Shown here: positions 37,850 to 51,262 of the stretch, piece after piece | How positions within the stretch are numbered: position 1 is the stretch's first letter | How the letters are laid out: every line of letters starts with the position of its first letter | Assembly: GCA_009617715.1 (NCBI GenBank) | Contig: VTFK01000284.1 | Span: 248,001-312,000, forward strand | Reading direction: 5' to 3' | Source: Plectrocnemia conspersa | Taxonomy: Eukaryota > Arthropoda > Insecta > Trichoptera > Polycentropodidae | Length of the DNA: 64,000 bases | Position numbers and translations under genes: made by a program | Notes under the pieces: generated by a model | Seen by the model: the letters and a program-made list of their open reading frames with translations, nothing else | Told to the model about the DNA's origin: nothing | Database searches by the model: none

Positions 37850-38720
37850 TGTGTGACAGGACCTTTTGAGTCTTACCAGAGACTGTTAAGTGAATTTTTT
37901 CTTCTTCTGGCTCCATGTTCGATTCTAGACGTTTGAGATCATCTTGCTAATCTTGTTCCAAGTATCTCTCCCGATCCTTGGCTGCACGAAACACTTCTTC
38001 GGCTGTCAATAGGCGTATGTTTCGCAGCCAAGTTATCTTCTTTTTTCCGAAACATTTTTATATTCAATTTTTCTCATCATTACGGTATGAAGAAGCTTAT
38101 ATTTTGGACCTCAAAACGCGAAAGGAGTTCTCGATTGCTTCCTATCATGAAAAGAATTCGGTCTTTGGAGACTATGGAACTTTTAGCATACGCATATATA
38201 GCCACGTTTAAAACTCTTCCAGTTTATTGATTGTATTATTTTTTAAGTCCAGGTCTGGCATCCGTATAATAGCAATGACCAAACATAGGTAGTACTATGA
38301 ATTTAATTCTGATATGAATATGTAAGTACCTGATTGTGAGACCAGCTTTCACATTTTAATGCGGTTTTTAATATTTTTTTCATTTTCCCTGGATAATTTT
38401 CTCAAACTTGAATTTAACCAGAAAAATGCATGTCATTTATTGAAATACCATAAATCTTAATAAAATCAAAACGACCACTGACTGACCAATTTTTGCCCCC
38501 CTCCCGCCCCTTCTGGAAAAACTGAAATAACGTCCCTGATAGGACTTGTGCCTCCTGTGAGAGGATGATGTTTTAAGCGATCGAATTTGTATTCTTTGTA
38601 TCCGCAGTACCACACAGCTCTTGGAATGCCTCCACAGTTGCTAATTTGAAATGTCCTATGACGTCTACGTCATCTTCATATGCCAGTAATTACACCGATT
38701 ATGTGTAAATAGTTTATATT
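37850..38720 (-). pseudogene. Non-LTR retrotransposon relic (RT end and C-terminal region)
   Basis: On the minus strand, near 38700-38570, the RT catalytic box reads AYEDDVDVIG, with the usual YADD altered, followed by a TVEAFQEL helix. Further on (about 38270-38160) are LYGCQTWTLK and YMRMLKVP, and then WLRNIRLLTAEEVFRAAKDRERY (given in two overlapping parts: WLRNIRLL and EEVFRAAKDR). These are hallmarks of the C-terminal part of Jockey/I-type LINEs. Stops and shifts break the frame repeatedly. Confidence 0.75.
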
Positions 38721-38882
38721 GTCCCACAAATTATTTTAGAGTCTCAGACGACCTTTTCAATGGCAATATGCAAGAGCAGGCAAGCGGGAGCATCGTCTTG
38801 TCTCAGTTAGTGTTAATATCATCTGAATTTTTCCATTGCTTCATATATGCTCCTCGCTGTATCCACGTTGACCTCATACACC

Positions 38883-38919
38883 TTTTTAAGTAACTTTTCA
38901 ATTTAAAGTTACTTAAAAA
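38883..38919. repeat. Perfect 15-bp hairpin
   Basis: Arms TTTTTAAGTAACTTT (38883-38897) and its exact complement (38905-38919) are separated by 7 bases. It lies just upstream, in minus orientation, of the LINE relic and may be a terminus or a chance AT-rich palindrome. Confidence 0.7.
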
Positions 38920-40899
38920 ATACATCACATCGTTAATCACACACACATTTTTCAAGTGTAGTTCTCGTTTCGGATTAGAAAAATATATCTTGCAAAGAAT
39001 TGCGCTACTTTGATTTTTCAATTGTTATTACATGTATGTCTTGAATTAATTATATTTTCGGTCATAATTTTTTTAATGTGGGGTTGTTACGCGACTGAAG
39101 ACGAACCAGAATATCTGAAAAAGGGTAGAGAAAAACCAGTGCGCAAATATTCACACTTTTTGCTACGAAAATCATTTCATATTTAAGGATATATTAAAAC
39201 AAATTTATAAAGTTTACAAATTTACCAGAGTAGACTGATTGTCTTTGAGTATGATATTTTTTTAAACCCAAAAGGTTGGTTTGTGTTATTTTTAACTAAA
39301 CCTAGAATAATCAATTGCAAACAGAGAACATTTTTAAATTGAAATCCGTTTAACACAGTTATATGCAATTAATGTAATATATAGTTATTTCTCATTATAT
39401 ATGTTTATATTTGCTACATATAATGTCAATTGTATATTACGAGTTAATTTAATGAAATAGTATTCTAAAATGATTTTTATTTGAATTTCAGTTTTAGATA
39501 TGTATTCATTTGATGTTCACTAATGTATGTCTTGAAATAAAGATAACACTACTGATCTTTTCTTATTTTGTCAGAATCAGTAGTTCACGTAACCTAATAA
39601 AATTGTTTTTATTTATAAGTGTTTCTTTTGACACGTAGCAACGTAAACTATTTTTAATAAATATAAACTGTAAGTTTTGTCTATACATATATCTATTTTT
39701 CTGCATAAATAATGAAACCATTCAAATTATTATTTTTTAAAATAGACAAAAGTATTTGTTATCCTTGACTTGCTTCAAATTTTGATATCCCTTGTGTAAA
39801 AATTAGTTGGCTTCGGAATATAAATTCACAACTAAATACAGGTACGTCAACCAACTCATTATAATAAATTTTATATAAATTGTTAATATGTAAGTGGAAT
39901 TACAAATAACTAAATATATAAACTTATCTATATTTTTATAGAATTATAAACTTCGAGTATTTCAACAATTTTGACTACGTACATGTAATACTATATATAA
40001 TATTTAAGCCGTCTAATCCAATCAATATTGTTGAGGTATTTTACATTTATCATGTTCTGATTTTTCGTCGATTTTATACAATCACTAATTATTTTTCAAT
40101 TTCAGTGTATAAATGTGTAATTCGTAAATTTAATATCCTTATATTCGTCACGCTTTCGACCAGATCGCGTGCTACCATCTGGATTTTCCTTCATCATTCA
40201 AACGCAAATACTATGTGAAATTTGTCGTTTTCCTTAACGCAAACAACATACGTGTATAATCACAATCATAATTGCATTGTCTATATTATTACAAATTCAT
40301 CGCGGCTTTTACGCGTGTTTTACAGAGTGTTTATCGATTTTTGTATTAGACTCGAGGCTTTGGTATAGCAATCTTCTCTCGTTATCGAAAGTTAATATTT
40401 CATCGTGTCGTGCTTTTTGCCCTTCGACATACAAACATACCTAGTTTATATATAGGACGGCCCAAAAACGAACAAAACTGATTTTAAAAGTGTTTATCTA
40501 TATCATTATTTTATTTAATTGAAGTATTTATTAAAGCGAATTTGGAATTGAAACTACTCGACGTCAAAAGGTATATCATCACATGTATTTAATGCCTTCA
40601 AAACCGTAATTGGTGACTTCAAATTATTCAGTAGCATAATAGGGCTGCTAACATTAGTGCTTTGAATAGTCACTTGGCTTCAAAGAATTTAAAATCTTTA
40701 CTGGATATTGTCAATTGGGTAAAATTAACGTGCTGACAATATAATTGTATTTACCGATTAGCACAAGTATATATAAGTTCTATAAAAAGACGATTAACTA
40801 TTATTTTAATATTTAATCATTAGAATTCAGACGACAATGAATAGAAAATATATTCACCGGGATGTCTACCGATCGATAGTTTCACAATTTCTAACCTTC

Positions 40900-41880
40900 A
40901 GTATTGTGTTGGGAAATTGAAGATGAAAATTTCGGGTTGTCTTGATTTAATTTCAGCTGATACAAATGAAATAATACATTGTTCGTTTTTAACCTACCGT
41001 TGAAAACAAATACTTTCCCCGATGAATAGAAATTTACGAAAGTGCCTCCCATACATAAAAGGAAACAAATCAAATCTGTCGATTTTATCAGCATCAGCTA
41101 AAGTATTTGAAACCATTATTCATAAGTATGCTTCAAACCATATCGATGGATACTTGTTTGGTCAACAGCACAGTTTTCGTCCATCGATCAGTAGCAACAA
41201 ATCTGCTCTGTTTTTCCAATTTTGTGACGAAAAATCTTGATATAAGTTGATATCATCTACACTGATATTGAAAAGGCCTTTGATAAAGTTTGTCGTGCTT
41301 TAATTCTAAAAAATAAATTGGTTTTTGTTTTCCCTCAAAAATCATACTTTTCAAATCGTCGTTAATATCTTCAATATGGGCAACACAAGTCGTCTGAATA
41401 CATTGCCACATCGGGTCTTCCTCAAGGTTCTAATCTCAGCCCATTAATGTTCCTTCTGTTTATTAATAATAATAATAAAGTTATTCATAATTCCAAATTC
41501 TTACAGTATTACCTAAAATAGATTCCATGTATCATGAATTACTTTTATTTGATGTTAAATCTATGTACGTGGTCATCCTCTAATAGATTACCACTAAATA
41601 TCACAAAATGTCATTCCATGACATATTCGTGAGCAAAGATACCACTGAAATTAACTGCTAACCAATTTGCGCGTCCTATTTTAAGAGGGCTTTCATTCCA
41701 TCAACATATAGAAAACATATGCAATAAAGCCTCAAAGATGTTGGGATTAATTGAGGTGCTTGAAGACACTGTGTGCCTTGTATAATCACCCACAATACCC
41801 TCGAGTATACTTCTCTGATCTGGTTGCAAATAATGCAAACGACTCACTTTTAATAATAAAAAGGTCCAAAACATGTTTCT
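40900..41880 (+). pseudogene. Jockey-like LINE reverse-transcriptase relic
   Basis: Several broken plus-strand frames follow RT order: SILSASAKVFETII, QQHSFRPS, then a shifted DIEKAFDK, then GLPQGSNLSPLMFLLFIN and after more shifts an LPLNITKCHSM block and a LGLIEVLED tail. The YADD catalytic box is lost. Order and spacing agree with one LINE copy with many small indels. Confidence 0.8.
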
Positions 41881-41892
41881 CAGATATCTGTA

Positions 41893-42224
41893 CAAGGAGC
41901 GTAGTCCGTAACGTCTCAGACTAGTAACTCTGAGGTTGCGGGTTCGAGCTCCGGTAGCGACAATCGATTTTTTACTATTAAAAATACGGCCCCAGCTGCA
42001 GTGACATCTATTGATTATAAATTGCATAGCACATAATAATTTTTAATTAATAATATAGATGCCACCGATTCCTAGACTTTCAATCTGGTGGTTAATACTT
42101 ACTTTATATGTATTCATTATGTCTGATTGACTTACTCAGTAGATACAGATTTGCCAGTTGTAACGCAGTGGGCTTACTCCTGTCAGATTATAACGGAAGA
42201 TTTAATAAAAATAAATAAACATGG
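41893..42224 (+). mobile_element. tRNA-derived SINE (tRNA-Thr-like head)
   Basis: The head contains an anticodon-arm-like CTCAGACTAGTAACTCTGAG with AGT in the loop, and a clear RNA polymerase III B box GGTTCGAGCTC at about 41940-41950. The A box is weaker (TAGTCCGTAACG). The body ends at AACGGAAGATTT, followed by an A-rich tail 'aataaaaataaataaa'. The body is shared with 34006-34225. It sits directly behind the LINE relic. Confidence 0.65.
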
Positions 42225-42412
42225 GGAATATAAAAAAGCGTGTTCATTATAAATGTTGTTAACTAAGGATTCTTTGGTAATCACTCATTTATGTCATTGT
42301 CGATAGAAATGTCACGGTTTTCGCTCAACATCACCTTAAAATGTTTTTTTTTAATTACAGCGGCTCTCGAGTTGTCAGTCGCATGTCTTGCGCGGTTGAC
42401 TGTAGCTAAGGA

Positions 42413-45400
42413 ATGATAGACGAAATCGGTGAATCGTTTTCGCAAGCTTTAAAAGAAAATGGCATTAGCCGAGTGATAGTACCGAGACTGGCGGAAATGT
42501 TCGAGGAGACAACCGAAAGAGCTAAAACTGACGATGGAATCCCTAGCAAAATCGAAGGCAGACGAAGGGCTAGTCATGAAGGTGCTATTCAGCAGCAAAG
42601 AGATTTTATAGTACCGTTAGATCATTTAGGTACATGGTCCGAAAATGTTTTATAATGTTTTATAAGGATTAGAATTATTATCATCGTCGTTTTTATAATC
42701 CAGAATGGAACAGAAGTAGATCAAGTCCTGCCAGAAGGCGTCACAGTCAAGGATCGGTCATGTCTTATACAGGATTGGTAAGTGTAACTTATCGGTATTT
42801 AATTTAATCTGATTTTTCACTTGGAATTTAACATTTACAGAACTTACAATGGAACGGAAACATGGACAGCGGCCTAAATGTACCCGGTAGTTGTGAAACT
42901 ACCCTAGCTGACATACTGGAAAGTCCCGTTAAAACTGTAAGTATAGTAATTTGGACATTTTCCAATCGATCAATGCTTCGAACTCGCGGCCCACAAATTA
43001 TAGAAATTTACCTGTCAATGTCACAGTACAAAACAATTTATTATTGCTTTCAATATCTGTCATAAGAAATTGTATTTCTAGCCGATTTTGCTGGATAGGA
43101 ATTCCATGAGCTTCAGAGCATTTTCTGCTGGTATGAAAATTAACATGCTCTCTCCGACCACGTCTTCGATGCACGAACCTTTTGGAACTCCGTGTGGGAA
43201 TACGCCGTTGCCTTCGACGCCTCTTCCTCCACTTCAGGTTTTATAAACTTCTTCGCTCATGCGTCTTTTCTTAAGTAAAATACCACTTGCGTGTATAGGA
43301 CGAGAATACAACCACAAAAGAAGGAAAAGCTGAGGATAATGGGAGCATTGTTCTGAACAACACTGATCATGATGGCTATTATTTATCGGAAGGACATACG
43401 AGCAGAGAGGTATAGTAAATAATTATTGGTCCAACATTGTTTCCATCTGTTTATCAGATCTTTAGTCTTATTAAATCTATTTTTGGTTGGATTTTTTTAT
43501 ACATAGTAGTTAAACCGATGTCAGTATCAGCGAGGAAGTGTCCGGGTTGATCAAAAAACGTTGTAACAGGCGGTCGGGATTGAAGTTGAGTAGAACCACT
43601 TAGTGATGAGTCTGTGTCGAACTCCTCGTCATTTGTTAAAATAATGAAACACTTCTCAAAAAAATACCATATTTGAGTTAAAATAAAATTCACTGCATCT
43701 CATTATTTTATGTAAGCAACATACAATTAAATTATAAAAATTTTCTTCAATTCTTCAGAATTCAGAATAATTAATTAAAATAATTATTTTTTAATTAAAT
43801 ATTATTTTACAGGTAGTTAATTGATTTTTTGCACTAATTAATTAAATAAATTTATATCGGTAAAAACCGAGGAAAAAAATACGAATATATTCGACTATTT
43901 TAACACTTCCTCCAATTTTGATTCAATATTTGAATAGTATAAAACTACAAATAATCGAGAACCCTAATGTAGATACACACTGTAGGTGGACAAAGGGACA
44001 GGAAAGACACTGTGTGGGGGTTGGGAATACAGACACGTGCCAATAGTGAACTGGTTTAAACTGTTTTTTACTATTTTTATTGTTGTAATTATTCTAGTGT
44101 CAACTATTTTATGGGAAAACGCTCTTTATTTAGATTTGTACTCTAATTAAATTATTAATATATTTAATATACCATAAATATGTATCTATCAATAACGGAA
44201 ATTTTGGAAAACCTAATACATGCTTTTATAAAAAAAACTTAGGGTCTCGATCCTGAAACTTTAATGTTCCGAGACGGCCGTAGAAGGATAGACATGGTGC
44301 TAGCATATGTGGAAGAAAATTTAGGTGTCATGACCGAAGCTGAATCAAAAAGATCAGAAAAAAGAAGAATTTTTCAGAATAACCTTATTAAAGAAGGTTT
44401 GTATCTATTTACTTATCAAACTCTCTTATTTAATCAATCATAACATATTATTATTGTACAGGTCTTGAGCTTGAATTAGAAAATAAGTGCTTATCGTTCG
44501 ATGAGAAAACGTGGTTTTTGAAAATCCACATACCTTGGAAGACAGAGGCGCGTTATTCTGAACTCATGGGTTTGAAGCTTCCTACTAAAAGATTCATCAC
44601 AATTTCGGTGAAAGCTTGGGTATGCCATTATGCGTTCATGTAAAATAGTATTTTACTAATTCTATGCATGCAATTTAAAGGATAAAGAAACCAGTTCTGA
44701 AAAAGAAAGCAAACTGCAGCGTCTCAGTAGGAAGTTTCATGAATGGTTGGATTGGGATCATTCGTTGATAGAAGCGGAACCTTCTTTTTATAAGGCGACG
44801 GCTTGTAGCTCTGGAAATCGGGAAGAACAGTAAGATACACATAGTTACAAATATAAGCATTGAAATTTTAATATTCTAAGGCTATTGTAGATTTCTAGTC
44901 AAGGATAGGTTCACATCTTATACTTCAGCGCAAAGATCTTTACTAGTGATGCAAATTTTGTTGAGAACTAAGTATGATGCTGCAGAAAAGGTAGAACTAA
45001 CTAAAAATGTTTTTATGTATAAATTATTATTTTTTACTGAATCGTTGACTTACAGATGGGAATCAGAAGACTGCTTAATGATAGCACATACATTGCATGT
45101 TTTCCTCTCCACGAAGGAAACTATAAGAAATCGTTGGCAAATGGAAATTCTTACGATCGAAGGGTACGTTTTAAGTTCATCATATTTGCGACCGAATAAA
45201 CCGAAACTTTTTTACCCAAATAGATAAAATATGACACGTTACAACTGTTTTCTTTTATTGACACAGTTATATCAGTTGATGCACTTGCTGGTCAATCGCA
45301 AATATACGTTTGTTTAACAGTAAAGCTTGTTAAACTTATTAGTTCAAAAATTCACCTAGAAATTTGAGACAATGGAGCTAATCGCGTTGACTTCATTGTT

Positions 45401-48400
45401 ATTCGTTGTGTGGCACGTATCCTTTTTCTGGCGATACTTGATGCTATTTGTACGTAAAATATATTGATTCGAATTTACAAAATCATAGAAAATTGACTTC
45501 CAATAAAGCGAAAACATAAATATGTTCATCAGATATCAAAGCATTCCTTAATTGAAGATTTGAAAATACCTCATGCTAGAACGATGATAAATCTGTCCAG
45601 TAAAAATATTTATATTGGGATTTAGTATCAGATTAGCATTTATAGTAAATATTTCCCATAGTATCACATCAACTATTTTAAATGCAATTTTTAAAAATGG
45701 CATTGACATTGGCATTAAACTGACACAAAATATAGAAAAATTAAAAATGATTTTTTAGCTCTAATTTAAAGTAATAAATTATTATTGAAACTATTTTCTA
45801 GTTGCTGTATCTTGAATGGGCGCGTCCTACTAAATGGTACAAGAGACAGCCTCTTTGGCTCGTTAAGAAGTACTTCGGCGACAAGATCGCTTTATACTTC
45901 TGTTGGTTAGGTTTTTACACAAAAATGCTGTATGCACCCGCGATCGTTGGAACACTATGCTTCCTTTATGGTCTCTTGTCAATGGATTCGCGCGACAATA
46001 TACCAACGTGAGTCTACAAAAACAATGAAATAGTGAAATTTTAAGAAATTCAACAAGGTATATGTTTATTCAGGAGAGAAATTTGCAATGCTTCCGGACC
46101 AGGAAGTATAGTACTATGCCCCATGTGCGATAAAGCCTGCAAGTACCAAACGTTGTACGATTCCTGTCTTTTCGCAAGACTCACTTACTTATTCGATAAT
46201 CCTGCTACTGTGTTCTTTGCTATTTTTATGTCGTTTTGGGGTAAATATTGATCGAATTCTGTCATCGTTATGTTGCATTCGATATAAATTATGTTTATAT
46301 CGTAGCTACCAGTTTTTTGGAACTGTGGAAGAGGAAGCAGTCTGTTGTCGTTTGGGAGTGGGACTTGTATGGCGTAGATCGAGACGAAGACACAAGGCCA
46401 GGTAAAACAATGACTTTGCTGCTTTTACCATGAAATTGTTGCATAATAGTTTTATTTTAACGATTTTTAGAGTTCGAAACGTCGGTGAAGACTTTCAGAA
46501 TCAACCCGGTGACCAGAGAAAGAGAACCGTACCTTCCAGCTTGGTCTAGAGCGGCTCGTTTCGCTGTGACCGGAGGCGCCCTCTTCTTCATGGTATAACA
46601 TAATTTTATAAGAATCTATTTAAGAGTTCTAATGAGAACAACAACAATTACCATTCCAGATTTCGGTTGTTTTCGGCGCAGTTTTAGGCACCATAATATA
46701 TAGAATATCACTAGTTTCTGTTATATATGGAGGCGGAGATCTTTTCATCCAACAGCATGCCAAAATCATAACTTCCATGTCGGCAGCGCTGATCAATCTA
46801 ATCATCATCATGCTCTTAACCAAAGTATTGATTTTTTATAAATAAATTTAATATAAGAATATTTCATTCAAGATGTTTTTAGGTTTATGCAAGACTTGCC
46901 ATATATTTGACTAATCTGGAGAACCCTAGGACTCAAACGGAATACGAAGACTCTTACACGTTCAAGATATTTCTGTTTGAGTTCATGAATTTTTATTCAT
47001 CGCTCATATACATAGCGTTCTTTAAGGTGAATATTCGAAATAGCAATGAAATGATAGATTATAACGAACATATGTTAAAAAGATTCATATTTGTTTATAA
47101 GGGTCGTTTCTTTGAATATCCAGGCGATAATCAGGCGAGACGATCAGAATTCTTCATGCTGAAAGGAGACGTTTGTGATCCAGCTGGATGCCTGAGTGAG
47201 CTCTGTATCCAATTGGCTATAATCATGATTGGAAAACAGAGTTTCAATAACTTTATGGAAATACTATATCCGTACGAATTTTGTTCATCTACCACTATTG
47301 GCGGAACTTCACCTAAACTCCCGATCAATAACTAATATTATTTTATATAAATAATATTATGGAAAAAAATATAATATTTTTTTCTTAGTGTGTGGTTCAA
47401 GCAGACATTATTTAGCATCAGCACTATTGAATCTTGGAGCAGAGATAAAGAGCTGCTCTATGGTTCCGCTTTCAGTTTGCGAATTTCGAATTCGAGGGAC
47501 ACAAAACCATTACTTTTATTACTCTTATAATCGATATTGTAAAATAACGTTTATGGGTGGTAATTTTTGAAGTAAAAGTAAGGAGCTACAAAATAATATA
47601 TGACGCAAGTGACAAAATAAAAATAACCAGCAAAAACATTTAAAAAATATAATAGTTTGTATTTCAAAATAAATCCTCTCCTCATCCAGCCTACTTTGCG
47701 GGGTTTTATGCCGTGTCGTTCCGTCACTGCTTACCACCTCCATATACGCTTACAAGTAATCATAATTCTATCTAAAAATAAATAAAATATAATCTTCTTT
47801 TAGGAAAATGTGGAATTGGTGGCGTCAAAGAATACATAGGGCACACACAGTAGACAAAGATAGACCGCATCAAGCTTGGGAGGAAGACTATCATCTTCAG
47901 GATCCCGGGAGATTAGCACTTTTTGATGAATATTTAGAAATGAGTTAATATCGCAGTAATTAAAGTGCAATATATTCGAGTGTAGTTTTAATGAATCTAT
48001 TGTTACAGTTTTACAATATGGATTCGTGACGCTGTTCGTAGCTGCTTTTCCATTGGCACCGTTATTTGCTTTGCTCAACAACGTAGCAGAAATACGCTTG
48101 GATGCTTACAAAATGGTTACTCAAGCAAGAAGACCGCTGGCAGAGAGAGTAGAAGATATTGGAGCCTGGTACATATACCCAACATACTCAATAAACTATA
48201 TGTGACATCTAAAATCAACGTACTGCAAATTAGCAACTGTAAGACCAGTGTTTTAAATGAAGTTCAACTTTGCATTTTCATCAAATAAAAACATTTATAT
48301 ACATATGTAAAGGGTAATCAAACTTCAGTTTTCAAACACAAATTTAAGAATATCTTTGAATTTTTTTTTATTTATCGAACATTTGATGTATCTCATTAAT

Positions 48401-51262
48401 TATGAAAAACAATATCAATTAAATGGCCGCTTGTAGACCTTTTGCATCAGCCGATCCTTTCTCAAATCTCAACTATAACATGGCGGATGTTGGTTTTTAG
48501 GTGCTCAAACGTTTCGGGTTTGTCGTTGTAGACACGATCTTAGCGTAACCTCACAAAAAATCGAACGATGTTTAATCGTATGATCTTGACGGCCAGTTAA
48601 CGTCGCAAACACGTGAAATAATGGGACTTATCGCGCAAAATATCCAACATTGCACTCAATGTGTGGCAAGTTTGCTCCATCTTGTTGGAACCACATGCCT
48701 TTCACATCAATATCTTCGATTTCATACCAAAAATATTTGGTTATCATGCGCCTATGGCGATCACCATTGACTGTTACAGTCCAACCTTCATCGTTTTCAA
48801 AACAGTAAGGCCCAATGACGCCGCCTGACCACAATGCGCACCGAACAGTCACTTTTTATGCATGCAATGGTCTCTTGTGAATCGCATGAAGATTTTATTT
48901 GCTTCATATGCGGCAATTTTACTTATTAACATACCCAGAGAAGTGGAAATGTGCCTTATCAGAGAATATTTTTTTTTTGAAAACCAGCATCAATCTCTCA
49001 AACTACGTAAATTATTCGCTGTTCGTGGTCTCTAGGCTTTAATTATTGTGCTATCTGAATTTTATACGGGTGTAGGTGCAAATTCGTACATAATTTTTAT
49101 TTCTATAAAACAATTGAACAATTTTAATGCGTTGAGCGGTGGTTAATCAATAAATCTGTCATTGCAATAAAATATTTGACACTTTGAACACGCGTGATTA
49201 TTGACAGCTGTCTGATGCTGGCAACATAAGAAAATCGAATTGGATCACTCTGTACTATATAAAAAAAAAATTATAAATATTTTAAGACCACTAGTGTACA
49301 ATATTTTTTTACGTTATACTTTAAATAAATAATTGTCTGATGTTGATTGTAGATGTCATGTATTATAGACATACAAATCCATATATACTTATGAATTATA
49401 CCACAGGTTTGGCATTCTGAAAGGTATCACTTATGCTTCGGTGGTTTCTAATGTGAGTAAAAATCACGCAACATATTAATAACTCCAAATTGTTGTAAAA
49501 AATATTTCCATATCACATATAGGCCTTTGTGATTGCCTACACTAGCGATTTCATCCCGAGGATGGTTTATCAATTTGTGTATTCGCCAGACGCTACTTTA
49601 GCTGGATACATCGACCATTCACTCTCAGGTGAGATTATATTCATTAAAGTACACAATTTAAATTAGTTTGTTTCGTATGAAGTAGATGTGTTTGATAGCA
49701 AGAAAAATAAACAGCGATATTTATAAATATTAGATTGTTTCAGATAAAGTAGCCGATTATTTTAGTGATATTTAAAACGCTATAATCTTTTTACAGTTTT
49801 ATTAATTAAAATTAGCTCGATTCACCCAAATGGTCTATTGTCAACGATTTAACAAAGAATAAATCCATTGTTTATAAAACCGTACCTTACTACTCATATT
49901 TTGTTTCAATCGTGATCCGTTTTCAACTGAGTAAAAATCAGTCACTTCATTTTTACCCAACATATATTATGTTCACTGTCTTTTTATACTAAAATGATTC
50001 TCAAAATTTGTCTTTTATATTTGTCATCTTTTACAATCTAATGATATGGTTTTTTACTGCGAACTTTTAAAAACAATAATATGTACTACATAAATAATTA
50101 TTTTGATATTATTAAATAAAGGATTTTCAAACACACTTAATTTTCAAATATTTTTCTTTAATGTTTTTTGGAACATATGTTTCTTCAATGATTTACTGCG
50201 AAACATACCAATCAACGTAAAAGTCAACGGCACTCTGGTAATACTGGCGTGACGGGCTTCTTCTCTTGTCGACTCTGGCCGGCACGCATACCCGTGCGGG
50301 CCGCGCGCAGCGTTCACTGTATATAAATAATAAACAACATGTAACTTCAAATCATCAATAAAATCTGTGTCTAATTGCCACCCGTCATCTCCCGTCGTCA
50401 AGTACCTTTACAAAAACCTAATTTTCTAGGCGCTAACTACAACGGTGTAACAATCTACATACATACGAGTAGCTATTGCAACACCACCAGACTGGAATCG
50501 GTGACATATATTTAACTAATTGTTAGATGTTACCGTCAGTCACCTTAAATACGATTTTATACATTAACGTATCGTCAATATTTACAGTATTCAACACATC
50601 GCATTATCGCGACGAATGGGGAGTAGAACGGAGCCCTAATATCACCACTTGTCAATTCCGAGGGTACAGGAATGAGCCCACTCATGCTACAGATCCTTAC
50701 GGGCTCTCTCCGCATTATTGGCACGTTTTTGCAGCTCGCCTCGCGTTTGTGGTAGTTTTTGAAGTAAGAATTTTCTTGAATTGTCTCTACTAGATTATAA
50801 ATATAACAACTGAAATTATATTTCAGCATATTGTATTCGGTCTCACCGGTTTGATGAAATACGTGATTCCTGATATTCCTAGCGAATTGAAAACGCAAAG
50901 GCAAAGAGAAGCGCTTCTGGCCAAGGAAGCTAAATATGAACACGGACTCAAGAAGGGCAGCGAAATAGAATATGAGCAGCTAATTAACCAAATGCACCAA
51001 CAAGCACCGCAGACAGGTGAGGACTTGAGCTAAATTTATGAGAGCATTACACAAAAAATCCACATTGCTACATTTACATTAAAACTAATATTTGCACATA
51101 TTGATTTTTATGATTGCAGGTGTTGGAGCAGCAGCAAACGTAGTCGGTTCTTGGGCAAGACGCCTCTCTAAAATATCCGACGGACTAGACGCTCATGTTA
51201 CCGTCTCCCAAAGGCCGAGAGCTTCTTTGGCTTCGGTCGCAGCCGCTTGGCAGCATCATTGA
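42413..51262 (+). CDS. Anoctamin (TMEM16) family membrane protein
   Basis: There are 24 coding exons: 42413-42629, 42704-42777, 42841-42936, 43082-43237, 43299-43409, 44243-44396, 44462-44619, 44681-44829, 44891-44990, 45056-45163, 45802-46007, 46074-46240, 46306-46401, 46471-46592, 46660-46824, 46883-47026, 47102-47271, 47804-47943, 48009-48168, 49407-49452, 49523-49628, 50588-50763, 50827-51016, 51120-51262. The product is 1117 aa. An in-frame TAA six bases before the ATG fixes the start; the exon itself opens at an acceptor (42360/42361). The first ~215 residues are a low-complexity, Arg/Ser-rich and Pro-rich tail without known domain. Residues ~219-440 form the cytosolic dimerisation domain ([14 protein letters not shown]). 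The ten-helix anoctamin domain follows. Calcium-site residues are all present: Asn790 and Glu794, Glu840 and Glu843, Glu872 and Asp876 (ANO1 N650/E654, E702/E705, E734/D738). Calcium-gated chloride channel or lipid scramblase activity is therefore likely; sequence alone does not decide which. I do not assign a paralogue. Confidence 0.93.
43740..44160 (-). repeat. Composite repeat, copy 2 (inverted relative to 23160-23540)
   Basis: The reverse complement aligns with 23160-23540, both in the hAT-like end (TAGGGTTCTCGATTATT at 43966 reading left) and in the flank beyond it ('acagtgtgtatctaca', 'gtctgtattccca', 'agtttaaaccagttcacta', 'taattacaaca'). It lies in anoctamin intron 5. Confidence 0.7.
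48311..49258 (-). mobile_element. Tc1/IS630-type transposon relic with DDE transposase fragment
   Basis: On the minus strand, 48852-48628 is open and encodes a DDE-domain segment with [23 protein letters not shown] and WFQQDGAN, where the last contains the second catalytic Asp. The N-terminal part (48860-49100) and C-terminal part (48620-48420) are present but broken. Imperfect terminal repeats are 'gggtaatcaaacttcagttttcaaa' at the left (shown as GGGTAATCAAACTTC) and its rough complement 'gattggatcactc' region at the right, near 49250. It lies in anoctamin intron 19. Confidence 0.8.

Larger units (their letters stand above)
35641..42360. other. Presumed first intron of anoctamin gene / repeat-rich region
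   Basis: This is AT-rich DNA with the TIR element at 37319-37490, a minus-strand LINE relic (37850-38720), a perfect hairpin (38883-38919), a plus-strand LINE relic (40900-41880) and a SINE (41893-42224). A loose inverted pair occurs at 36365-36377 and 36411-36425. No other host exon was recognised. Confidence 0.45.

Noticed and set aside
50575..50943. 122-codon minus-strand frame
   Set aside because: Antisense shadow of anoctamin exons 22 and 23.
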